In this document: piece after piece, positions 28,943-37,818 of the stretch
How positions within the stretch are numbered: position 1 is the stretch's first letter
Layout: each line of letters starts with the position of its first letter
Source of the DNA: Chara braunii
Taxonomy: Eukaryota; Streptophyta; Charophyceae; Charales; Characeae
Assembly (NCBI GenBank): GCA_003427395.1
Contig: BFEA01000006.1
Coordinates: forward strand, 330,252 to 368,069
DNA length: 37,818 bases
Direction of reading: 5' to 3'
Position numbers and translations under genes: made by a program
Notes under the pieces: model-generated
The model's input: the letters and a program-made list of their open reading frames with translations, nothing else
Database searches by the model: none
What the model was told of the DNA's origin: nothing

Positions 28943-30911
28943 GTATTTAATGATATGACCAGGATCACCGCAATAGATGCGTTGATCCTAATCGATCCTC
29001 CTCTGGCAAATTGTTTGTTCTAGGCCCAAATCTTCCCAAGGCCTGCCCTGTGGTAGATCAGGGTGCCATCCACCTCTCCTATAAGGTGACCGATTAGAAC
29101 TAGAGCGGTTTTGCGAGGGACCTTGACCCCTACCTCCCTCTTGGCGGCCTCCTCTACCACCAACCCCCTGGTCGCCCTGCCCACGACCACCAGAGGCTTG
29201 GCCCCCTTGGCCCTGGCCTCTCCCTCTTCCTTGTGGCCTCCCTCCAGCCGTGACAGCAGCATAAGTCCTCCCCTGACCTACACTACCGTCATCCTCTTCG
29301 AGGCCCCATTCTATTTGATCATATGGAACCTCTTCCATACCGCCCTCATTTAACGTAAGGATTAGGTGATCCTTGCCCTTAACCTGACCTGAGATGGTAC
29401 GACCTTTCCACTTCTTTCCCTTATCCAAGTCCTTGTGCCAGAAAGTGGACTGGACCTCATATGCTACCACTTCCCTACTCAAGGTATTGTAGGTTATGGT
29501 AGACTCTCCACTCCTCTCAAAGAAGTGCCCGCGCAAGGGTTCGGGCATGGCACGATAGAACAGGTTGACTAACTGGGTCTCAGTGACCCCATGATCAGGA
29601 ACGACGACCAACTCGTCCATGACACCCTTGAGTGCCTTGACACTCCTCCACTGGCGGGAATGAATGGTCTGCAGTTTGTCAGAAGCTCTGACGCTTCGTG
29701 TGACATCAGCAAACCTTTCACGCAGTAACTTGAAAAACTCACTAATGGGAGTGATTGCAGAATAGGCAACCATATCGTTATCACACTTGGCGGCGCGGCA
29801 AAGCGACCAGGCGAAGCTCGCTGCTTCGTCCCTAAGCGCATGGAAGGCTATGAGCACATGCTCGCCAGGAGATATCTTTTGGAGATGCACGCAGGAGTTC
29901 ACATTGGCCTCCAGTTGTCAAAGTTCTCCTTCTTCCCACTCTAAGAATCAGGGAACTTAACCTTAACAGGCTCTCTATGGGGGCGAGCTTCTTCCTCTTT
30001 GGGTGCAGCCAACTTTGCGCTTTCTATGACGCCGGTGCAGAATCGCTCTGTGCTCTCTAATCTCGCCTGTACTTCTGAGCCCACGTGCATGATCATCTCG
30101 CATGCAAACTCTCTAAACCCCAATCGAATTGATCGTAGGGCTATGTCCCGACTCCTCCCAAACAGGTATTGCTCCTCCTGAGCCTGTGCTAGGCGTTCTA
30201 TATTTCTCGCCATCACTTCTATTTTTCCTTTCAACTCCGCCTGTGCCTCCATCTGCACCTTTAACTGTTTTACCTCCTCCAGTTCCCTTGCCGCCTTACT
30301 CGCTGCCTCCATTCTCTTCTTCCTCTCCCTGGTCAGACGCAGCTTCCACTCTAGCTTTTTCTCCTCTTCTATCATCTGCCGCTTGAGGGAATCTTCCTCG
30401 GCTTCCAATTCTTTCACGACCGCCTCCTGTTCTTCCCTGGGGACGTATAACATCGCCGCCTCCTCTTCTCCCAGAGACAGATTGGCAACCTATTCAGAAA
30501 CCTTCTTCTCCAGCCAAGAATCCTCTTTCTTTGTGCCACTTGTCTCGCCTCTGTCCCTAATACTTCTTCTAATCAGGGGCACTTCTTCTTCCACCTTCTT
30601 CTCCTCTTCTTCTTTTGCATCCACCGCTTTCATCTTTTCTTCCTCCTTTTTCACTCTTTCTAACTCCAACTTCTTTCTTTTCACGGCCTGCTCCTGTAGC
30701 AAGGCCAACTTCTTGGCCTGCTTCACAGCCTCCGTCTGCTCTTCCTCGCAGCCTCCTCCTGCTCCTGGGTGTAAGGAGTGGTGCTAGATCCACCCCTCGT
30801 CTCTACTCTACACATCATAGTGTTCCAGAAGCCCAACGGGAAGAGGAGACGCCAGAGGGTCCCCCAGAGGGAGAACCCCACGAGCAGGACGTACATAGGG
30901 TAGTCGTCCAT
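28943..30911 (-). pseudogene. gag of element 2, broken
   Basis: In order on the minus strand: an ATG at 30911 opening a hydrophobic stretch (MDDYPMYVLLVGFSLWGTLW), then TRGGSSTTPYTQEQEEAARK. After a frame change near 30725 comes a Lys/Glu coiled coil (KRKKLELERVKKEEEKMK) with a TAG at 30490, and the coil continues in frame to 29941. A new frame from 29902 holds the capsid-like HVLIAFHALRDEAASFAWSL and a Gly/Arg/Gln-rich basic tail. A stop at 28988 comes right before the zinc knuckle YCGDPGHIIKYC, whose first Cys is Arg. The protein would coat RNA in the particle. Confidence 0.8.
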
Positions 30912-31498
30912 GGTATCCGGTGCATGACAGTGACTGTCCCACTCCTCACCACTTAGACCTACCCACTGAACTGACTGACTGACTCTCTAAGGACCACAGG
31001 ATCTTGATAGAATCCTGTCAACTATGGTCACTAGCCTGTAACTAATACTATGGCTGTCACTACAGGACTTACTGCCGATCAGGAGGCATTTAAGGAGATC
31101 CCCCATAACTCCTCATGAATTCTTTAACGTCGCAGACAGGACGACGTGATCAGAAAGTCCTCTCAAGACTTAGACAGCCCGTTGTGCAGCCCACAGCTCG
31201 GATTTTGGGCCTACTGTGCCACACCGAGCAGCCTGCCCGTCTGTACCAGTCCTTGGGAGGGTTCGTGTCCTCTGGGTCAGTCGAGTCGTCAGACACAGCC
31301 TTTAGCCCTACTCAGCCCGTGTGGGGGTTTGGTCAACGTGGCTCCATCCTTCATACACGGAGTTCCAATCACCTGGACAGAAGAGACTCAATGCAGAAAG
31401 AAGAGACAGACAGACTCAGCAAGTACCATGGGGTGAGTGCACATCCATAGGGCGAGGGAATAGGCTGAGGGCTTGGCGAGATTATACCAACTCCAGCT

Positions 31499-31632
31499 TG
31501 GTCAATTTCGTAGTCAACAGCTCCGGTCAATGCCTTGGTCAACTCTTGGTCAATGCGGTTACCCCTGGGTCAACACTCTGGTCAACCCCTGAGTCGAATT
31601 TGGTCAACTTTGGTCAACGCCTTGGTCAACCT
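31499..31632 (-). promoter_or_regulatory. Cluster of ten W-box-like TTGAC[C/T] motifs
   Basis: Ten copies of (A/G)GTCAA, that is TTGAC(C/T) on the minus strand, occur within about 135 bp in the leader of element 2, mostly as TTGGTCAAC. This is the core of the WRKY W box. It may equally be a simple degenerate repeat; no function is shown. Confidence 0.5.
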
Positions 31633-31901
31633 TCAGCTTGGCTGTGGCTGCCGACACCTTCTCTTTCTCCCTCCTTTCTTCTCCCTCACTACTCTCTTCA
31701 CCCCAGCTATGTCTTCCTTCTTCTTCGTCGTCTCTCGCTTCTCCTTCCTCGGCTATAGCTTCTTTCTTTCTCTATAGCTTCTTTCTTTCTCATCCTTCGT
31801 CTCTCCCTTCTTCTTTACTCGTCTTCTTTCTTTCGCCTCCGTGTCCGGGGTCCGTGGCTATGGTCGCCTTCTTCCTTGGACCGCACAACAATCTTCTCTC
31901 G

Positions 31902-31904
<3 letters not shown>

Positions 31905-31977
<73 letters not shown>

Positions 31978-31978
31978 N

Positions 31979-32048
<70 letters not shown>
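31905..32048. repeat. (CT)n microsatellite in leader of element 2
   Basis: A CT run with a single N at 31978, read as GA on the element strand, about 150 bp downstream of its PBS. Several overlapping SLSL/RERE ORFs come from it. Confidence 0.97.
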
Positions 32049-32050
<2 letters not shown>

Positions 32051-32180
32051 CTTTTCTTTGTCGTCCTCCTCTTGCAGGTACGTGGCACCTCACTTCAGTG
32101 GCGCAGCTATGGCGGACCTCCTCCTTCAATGGCGCAGCTACCTTTATGGCGCCCAGACAGCGACGGCGCGTGGAGTAACG

Positions 32181-32200
32181 GGAACCAGCTCCGATACCAA
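32181..32200 (-). other. Primer binding site of element 2
   Basis: On the minus strand TTGGTATCGGAGCTGGTTCC starts directly at the LTR end (32200). It shares TGGTATCGGAGC with element 1, complementary to initiator tRNA-Met with one substitution from the common plant PBS. Confidence 0.88.
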
Positions 32201-33183
32201 TGTAATCAGACTCGCTTTCTTCTTCACTTCGCATACATGCCGACAGATAGCAATTCACACTGGCGCCAGGTGCCCACTCAAAGCTCAGAGATGTGGAAAC
32301 CAAGATCACAGTTCAGATGCAAACTCGCCTCATCCAGCTATGGCGCAACAGCGCCCGTACACCCAACTCTCGTCACTGTGTCCAACACCACTGTTCGCAC
32401 GTACTCCACTCTGGATCCCCCTGAATACTCCACGCACCCGTACTCGGTCTCACGCACACACACACACTAACCTCTATCTCTAACCTATGGCGGCTATGGC
32501 CGCTCGCTACTACTACTATGGCTACGCTTTCTTGCCCACTTTGGCTTAGGGCGCTCTGCAGACCACCTCGCACAAGACGCTGGGGCAGCGCTTCCGCATG
32601 GCCTATACAGCGAATGAATGAATGGCTGGGCTCTGCCTCTTGATTTATACTTCTGTGACTCGTTGGTCTGCCCTTTTCCCAGGCCCTTGGTGCACACAGT
32701 CCCACACGGTACTTGCTTGACTGGACTCTGACTGACTGGGACCGGTACTGCTGACTGCATGGGTTTGCACTGCCAACTCGATGCAGTCGCACTGCCGATG
32801 TAACACAGTTGGGCTCACCACTTGCCCACTTGCCTCTGGCCAAACGTGAGGCAACTTCGAAAGGCCACTTCCGGACCTTCCGGAAGTCTGTGGACTTGGC
32901 CTTTCGAGTACTGTGCAGCTACGACCTTGACCTTTCGGGACTGCAGCAGCTACGACCTTGACCTTTCAGAATACCTACAACTACGACCTCTGCAGAGCTG
33001 TGACTCCTAATTGACAGACCTACAGATCAAACCCCTACCACTACGCAGACCTACGACAGCTGACAACCAACTACCAAAGCACAGGTCACGGGTTCAAACA
33101 CTCGGGGGTCGACTCGATACTGTACATGGGAATGGAACTCTACGGCCCGCATCTGTGACTGTAGAAAGGTGAAAACCATTTCA
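32201..33183 (-). repeat. 5' LTR of element 2 (983 bp)
   Basis: On the minus strand it starts TGAAATGG (33183) and ends GATTACA (32201). It matches 21042-22018 closely, with small indels. Confidence 0.93.
32641..32649 (-). promoter_or_regulatory. TATA-like box in 5' LTR of element 2
   Basis: TATAAATCA on the minus strand, about 440 bp before the LTR end, where a U3/R promoter could lie. Conserved in the 3' LTR (21487-21495). Confidence 0.4.
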
Positions 33184-33788
33184 TGTCAGTGTTGGGTCTC
33201 TATCTGGGTGGAAGGTTTTCAAGCTTGGGGGCGATTCATCTCTCATTTCATGCACACTATCCCGTCAGCACACCCACATTTCACTTCTGTTCAACATGAG
33301 TGAACTGGTGCTGTGGTATGAAACTGGTTTGGAACGTTCGATGTAGAATCAAAAGAGATTGAAGGTACTGATAATCTAATAGCTGCTACTGATGCCGCAC
33401 TCTGACGCCACATGAAAAGAATGCTGCTGGGTGGGGCCCAAAAAAAAGGACCAAATGAGTTGCCAGTTGTGGCAAAAAAGAAAAGGCCACCATAGCTACC
33501 AGCCCGGGGAGGAGGGAGGGGGGGGGGAGAAAAAACCTACTGGGCAGTGCGACTAGTAGCAGCCGAGTCCCAAAGAGAATGAGGGCCAACATGGAAGTGT
33601 AATGCTCCCTTTGCCCCTGCCCAACCCAGGCACAGATAAGACACACACACACACACACACACACCAACGCACGAACACAACAAACACAGAAACACAGCCT
33701 CCTGGTAAGTCTATGTATTTCCGACGAACAGCCTGGCACAGTCATGCTGTTTCTGTGGAGCAGTCCTCAGTGAACATGGCAAACACAT

Positions 33789-33832
<44 letters not shown>

Positions 33833-33861
33833 GCACACACACAGACACCCACACACACACA

Positions 33862-33939
<78 letters not shown>

Positions 33940-33940
33940 N

Positions 33941-34006
<66 letters not shown>
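33184..34006. repeat. Intronic sequence with (AC)n and (GA)n runs
   Basis: Unremarkable sequence to about 33640, then a short AC run (33641-33664), a longer AC run (33791-33846) and a GA run (33866-34006, single N at 33940). No gene is seen. Confidence 0.85.
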
Positions 34007-34009
<3 letters not shown>

Positions 34010-34098
34010 AGAATCTAACGTGATCACGTGAGGTATGGGGGAGCTGAATTGTATATGATTGAGAGACTGAGAAATGGTTCAACCATTGGAGCTGCATT

Positions 34099-34338
34099 GG
34101 TATTCTTACAGCTTTCTTAGGTTCTACTATAGCCCTTAGTCAAATTGATCTAAAAAAAAGTTTAGCTTATTCAACAATTTCTCAACTTGGATATATGATG
34201 GTTGCAATGGGCATAGGATCATATAAAGCTGGTTTATTTCATCTTGTAACTCGTGCATATTCAAAAGCACTTTTATTTTTAGGATCTGGTTCAATTATAC
34301 ATAGCTTAGAGCCACTTCTAGGTAACTTAGCTAAGGCA
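34099..34338 (+). pseudogene. ndhF: Nuclear fragment of plastid ndhF (NUPT)
   Basis: Eighty codons without a stop read [20 protein letters not shown], then [40 protein letters not shown] and [13 protein letters not shown]. This is the conserved proton-channel core of NdhF, subunit 5 of the plastid NADH dehydrogenase-like complex. Mitochondrial nad5 differs at several of these positions (for example IAYST, FKALLFLSAGS), so ndhF fits better. The segment is A+T-rich unlike its flanks and starts and ends abruptly. The last five codons (NLAKA) may already be flank. An Arg stands where ndhF normally has His (ITHAYSKA). It is a transferred fragment in the ubiquilin intron. Confidence 0.85.
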
Positions 34339-35874
34339 TGAACGTCTGTAGAAAGAACAAAAGTGGAACTGGAGCCGTGTGGATGTGTACAAGATTAGGT
34401 GTTGTGCCGATGAGATGAATAGGACGGGTGGGCGCTACAGGTAACTAACAAGCAGGTTTGCTTAGTTTACGTGAGGTGATGTTATAAGGTACTGTAGAGT
34501 GGACAACAGCACTTGTATAGGACTTCGTTGTGGACTCGATGGCCGGGATATTGGCTATGCATGATGAAGATTGTGGTGTGTGAGTCATTGAGGTTATGTG
34601 GGTGAGTTAATCAATGCGGCTTTGGGGGGGGGAACTTCTAAGTTGAAGAGCCCGCTAGCCATAATATCAGTTCATACCGGATGTATGTGACAGGACGTGT
34701 GTACGTCACACCATATAGACTCCATGGGATAGAGGGCTTGGGTGGAAGGTAGGGCTGAAAGGCATTCCAGGGGTCTGTTAGAAATGACATGGACGCTCTG
34801 CCAGCTTGTCACGAAGAGATGCATCCTCATTGGTGAGGTGGGGGATGTCATCATGGTCGTCATCGGTATTAATTGCGTTGAAACGATGAGGAAAGAACAA
34901 GGTGCTATATGGGAAAGACTGCCGGTTGGAACGGTAGCGGAGCTGGGTACTTTGCCTGCTTTGTCTCTCTCAGCATCATACTCAATTAGGGTCTCTTGCC
35001 TCACTGTATGCTTTGAGTATGTCAGTCCCCTTGCTCTCCATGTTTTCCCTTGATCTTCTTTGAAGTTAAGGCTTAACTCTCTCTCTCTCTCTCTCTGAGT
35101 ATGCTATGTCTGGCATTGTCTGCTAACCAACAGTTCGCATGCGCTGGTGGTGTGACGAGGCGTTGCCTCGGGCTGATGTACTCTTACCTTGCTCGGCTCG
35201 CTCCCTCAATTGTCTGCAGGATAAGGCTGTAAGCAAACGTGGTTTGCCCTCTCACTAGCCTTCTCGAGCTTCTGATGTATTCCTTTATTAACTCTCTCTG
35301 TGCGCGAGCACTTAATCTCTGGTCATATCTTTTTACCTGTCTACAGTCTCATCGGTTAATTGTATCTTCTGTCCTCTTTTGGGCTCTCCCACCCATCCCC
35401 AGATCAAGGGAAAGACAGAAGAATCACAAACATAGGAAGACAGGTCATAGAGGGTACACAGATTGATTAGTAATTCACCCTCCTATCTAGTTCATCTTAG
35501 TGTGGTTATTATCCACCTCAAGATCTGCTTCCCTCATCAAGTCAATATAAGTTCAATCAATCTCATTCCTCTTGAAGATTGAGCTGGGAATCTGGTCTCC
35601 GAGCAACACCTTGTTGCGTCTGCATGCAACTCGATGTGAACTGATCATGGGTCTGTTCATGGTTGTCGTTGTGTTCAGAAGGGGTTTTGCTATTCCCTTG
35701 ACAACTGGGTTGTCCTAAAATTACATCCCCTATCTTGACTGAGCTCCGAGAGAGTTGTTCAGCAGAGTTTGTAATGTGTTTGCACTTCTTTTGACTGGTT
35801 GCTGCTCTTTTTTCGGAACTGGTTATAGGTGGGTGTGGAATTTATAAAGTGCAATGGGTTTTTGTTCATTGCAG
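34339..35874 (+). other. End of 16.5-kb intron, no gene seen
   Basis: Short CT run at 35079-35097. ORFs (34672-35053 on both strands, 35239-35466) have no motifs. The intron ends in TTTTTGTTCATTGCAG at 35874. Confidence 0.5.
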
Positions 35875-35975
35875 GGGAACACAAGGTGACTCGACCACAG
35901 CAGGAGCTCCTGCCCCTGACATCAATCTGAATGCCCTTCTGTCAATACTGGGGGGCCAGCCTGGTGGTGCGCCAG
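35875..35975 (+). CDS. DSK2: Ubiquilin/DSK2-like protein, exon C
   Basis: A 101-bp exon with acceptor TTCATTGCAG (ends 35874) and donor GTAAC at 35976. Its first base completes the Met codon left by exon B, and it then encodes GTQGDSTTAGAPAPDINLNA and LLSILGGQPGGAP plus one base. The Gly/Ala/Pro linker with an LNALLSxLGG helix matches the segment between the last STI1 motif and the UBA domain in DSK2/ubiquilin proteins. The following UBA exon is not recognised before the right edge. Agreement of phase across a 16.5-kb intron is the strongest evidence for the gene. Confidence 0.65.
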
Positions 35976-36069
35976 GTAACATCTACTTTTCAGTGGGCAG
36001 CAGTCCAGCTCGCATTTCTCTTTCTACTCCCTCCGTCGTGTGAACTGGTTCTCTTGGCTATGCTGCTTC

Positions 36070-36317
36070 TTAAATCACCAGTACATGGCCCCAGCCAAGT
36101 AGAGCATCTGATTGAGCCTCTCCTAAATTTTTGGAGGCTTGGAACAGGGCGTTTGCAGGGCCAGCAAAAAACAAATTGTGCCATGCCGTGGGATGGCACT
36201 AGTCCCAGCCCTGAACAAAAAAAAGGAGTCCCGCCCACCCGTTGGCGGGCCCTGTTCCGAGTCCCCTAACTTTTCGGAGTGGCTCATTCGGATTCTCCAG
36301 ATATGCTGGTGGTTTCA
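36070..36317. mobile_element. 240-bp inverted-repeat element (family T, copy C)
   Basis: Termini ATCACCAGTACATGGCCC (36074) and GCTGGTGGT (ending 36313) resemble those of copies A and B, and the left end shares a TGAGCCTC block with copy B. Flanks are TTAA (36070-36073) and TTCA (36314-36317), an imperfect 4-bp duplication. The interior has Gly/Pro-like GC stretches and no gene. It lies just after exon C. Confidence 0.65.
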
Positions 36318-37200
36318 GGGAGTGAAGGGGTCAAATGGGTCTGTAGCAGTCCCAAGCACATTTTGGACTTTCACATGTTCTGGGTAGGCTGCATGGGTAC
36401 TGGATGTATGCTGTCTGTGGGGCACTGGTTTAATTATGCGTGGGGGTTGTATTGGTCTACTGGGCTCTAGCCATAAGGGTTGGCTCTGTTATGCGTCATG
36501 GTTGTTCTTTCAAAAAGTATATATGGAGCAGCAGCAAAAATGGAATGAACAAGGTTGTGCATCATTTTGGGTATTCCTGTCTGAATTGCAAATAGGGTTG
36601 GGGGTGTGTTGATGCAGTGGGGAGATGTTTTGAGAGAAGTTTGTATGGTGCCCACGACTCCACATGCAAGCTCAGACAGGTTGCAGGGATGTATGGACCG
36701 TTTAGAGTTTTATCACGAGAATGGGATAGGGTGGTAGGGTGGTAGGGTGGTAGGGGCTTCCAAAGGCTTGTCAAGTGGGCTAGAGGCGGCAGAGGATACA
36801 AAGCGGGTAGAGGGGGAGGGATGCCATATAGCAGTTGTCGTGGATGGTTGGAATATGGTGACGCTATGCTCAGAAGGTTCTAATGTGCATTGAGTGCGCT
36901 TACAAATATGAAACGGGAGGTCATGTTCTTCACAATTGTCAAATTTGCGAAGAAGCCCTCAAGAGGCAAAGATCCCCTGCAACGCTAGTGGTGTCTGTCC
37001 TCACCAGTGCCACTAGCGCACACCGGGGCTGTTTTTTCCCTTGTTTTTCAAAGCAAAGATCCTCCATTGGCTGTGGAAACCAGGTCCGTTGTAGGAAACC
37101 AGGTTCCTTTCGACCTCCCTTTTCAGCAGAAAGTGGGATCACTACTGGTTATGTGTGGCATACTGGTACCACACAGGGCCCAGTTAGGGCCCGGTTCTGT
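36318..37200. other. No recognisable gene; G-rich tract inside
   Basis: A G-rich stretch at 36722-36754 repeats GGGTGGTA four times and could form a G-quadruplex. ORF 36883-37215 has two CxxC pairs near its start but no further zinc-finger pattern; I do not call it. Confidence 0.45.
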
Positions 37201-37582
37201 AGTAGGCACGGGTAGGCCTAGTGACCGGGTCACGACGGTCCCAGTTAGGCCTAGGTAGGCCTAGGACCCGTCGGTTCAGTTTAGGGTCCGGTAGGCCTCG
37301 TTTAGACCCTACCAGACCCAATTGCTAGTTGGTTAGGCCAGGTACCAGGTCCATCGGTAGGACCGGCTGGCGGCGCAGTTTTGGCGCCACTTTTCAGATT
37401 CCGAAATCGGATCTGAACCGTTGGGCCTGATCAACGGTCCAGACCCGAAGGCCCTCAGTAGGACTGAGGCCGACCCAGCACTATATCAGCTGGGTACCAG
37501 CCTCAGTAGACAGAAGGTTGGTCTTCAGGATTAGCGCAGCGTTTCAGCGTTAGCTGGATTAGCGCAGCGCTGCAACTTTACC
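37201..37582 (+). promoter_or_regulatory. GTAGGCCTAG-rich, promoter-like region
   Basis: GGTAGGCCTAG-type motifs recur between 37209 and 37300, followed by palindromic patches (CCTCAGTAGGACTGAGG near 37453) and TATATC at 37482-37487. GGATTAGCGCAGCG is repeated at about 37528 and 37556. An ATG follows at 37583, about 100 bp past the TATA. This may be the start of another LTR element or of a gene. Confidence 0.3.
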
Positions 37583-37719
37583 ATGAGCAGCGAGGAGAGG
37601 AACGAGCGCAGCATTGGGAGCAGTGTCAGCCACCGGCCCAGCCCGCGGCCCAGCACCAGTCCCTGCGCCGCCATAGCTACCGTATCAGGTACCAGGGAGA
37701 AAGGCCTTGCCTTCTCTCC

Positions 37720-37808
<89 letters not shown>

Positions 37809-37818
37809 TCTACCTTCT
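37583..37818 (+). CDS. Truncated ORF at right edge, unknown
   Basis: ATG at 37583 opens a frame that stays open to the window end: MSSEERNERSIGSSVSHRPS, then a Pro/Ser-rich part, then Ser-Leu repeats encoded by the terminal CT run (37721-37806). No family is recognised. The frame may be open only because CT repeats lack stops. The Pro/Ser-rich start and upstream TATA-like box make a retroelement gag leader or a gene start possible. Confidence 0.22.
37721..37806. repeat. (CT)n microsatellite at right edge
   Basis: An almost pure CT run, 86 bp, followed by twelve unique bases at the window end. Confidence 0.97.

Larger units (their letters stand above)
21042..33183 (-). mobile_element. Ty3/gypsy chromovirus-type LTR retrotransposon, element 2 (nested, defective)
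   Basis: A 12.1-kb unit on the minus strand with two LTRs (32201-33183 and 21042-22018), a PBS touching the 5' LTR, a leader, gag, protease, RT, RNase H, integrase and chromodomain-like tail. It lies wholly in the 16.5-kb intron of the ubiquilin gene, antisense to it. Two DNA elements cut it: one at 22922-24876 in integrase and one at 26592-27732 in RT. Without them it is about 9.0 kb, close to element 1. Bases flanking the LTRs (TTCTC left, TGTCA right) do not form a target duplication. Confidence 0.92.

Noticed and set aside
31638-32483. 281-codon ORF rich in Ser-Leu, and matching Arg-Glu ORFs opposite
   Set aside because: Generated by the CT/GA microsatellite, which has no stops in any frame; it also crosses the PBS and LTR of element 2.
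34099-34338. Interpretation as mitochondrial nad5
   Set aside because: The residues around [13 protein letters not shown] and [17 protein letters not shown] agree with NdhF and not with Nad5, which usually reads IAYST and FKALLFLSAGS.
34672-35004. 110-codon minus-strand ORF considered as a gypsy fragment
   Set aside because: No pol motif in any frame, composition ordinary; overlapped by another motif-free ORF on the + strand.
36883-37215. ORF with two CxxC pairs, considered as a zinc-finger or UBA-related exon
   Set aside because: No third ligand pair or family signature, no splice sites that match the phase left by exon C, and no UBA-like MGF motif.

Overview
This window is repeat-choked nuclear DNA from a large-genome eukaryote, most likely a green streptophyte. 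Three things point there. Two Ty3/gypsy chromovirus-type LTR retrotransposons carry an initiator-tRNA-Met-like primer site (TGGTATCGGAGC). An intact 80-codon piece of plastid ndhF sits in the DNA, a gene mostly confined to streptophyte plastids. A ubiquilin/DSK2 gene is split by huge TE-filled introns. My impression is a charophyte such as Chara, but that is recall of style and not a demonstrated match. There are no bacterial operons, no CRISPR array and no intact long CDS.

The only host gene I can support is on the + strand: three consecutive exons of a ubiquilin/DSK2-like shuttle factor at 14180-14263, 19280-19347 and 35875-35975. Splice phases agree (0, then 2+1). The introns are 5,016 bp and 16,527 bp, and nearly everything right of 14180 lies in them. 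The first and last exons of the gene are outside the window or not recognised.

Layout. 1-4994: an AG microsatellite, low-complexity and decayed gag-like sequence, a tandem tRNA-Ala/tRNA-Thr-like pair (2193-2352), a 34-bp minisatellite, a minus-strand tRNA-derived SINE head, and a 31-bp minisatellite. 4995-13854: Ty3/gypsy element 1 on the + strand (LTR, PBS, gag, PR, RT, RNase H, IN, chromodomain-like tail, LTR), inserted in a TG microsatellite and broken by many stops and frameshifts. 14180-19347: ubiquilin exons flanking an intron that holds a much older minus-strand gypsy relic (element 3), which itself carries a 116-bp inverted-repeat element. 21042-33183: Ty3/gypsy element 2 on the minus strand, with both LTRs and a PBS. 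It is interrupted by a 1,955-bp hAT-like element in integrase, which contains smaller Harbinger-like MITEs, and by a 1,141-bp TTAA-flanked element in RT filled with hairpin-forming minisatellite. 33184-37818: compound microsatellites, the ndhF fragment, the third ubiquilin exon, a third copy of the TTAA-type inverted-repeat family, a G-rich tract, and a promoter-like region with an ORF that runs off the right edge.

The most informative signal is this layered history: a host gene expanded by an LTR element, which was cut by two DNA elements of different TSD classes, one of which was cut again by MITEs. The target-site duplications can still be read and the interrupted frames rejoin when the insertions are ignored.
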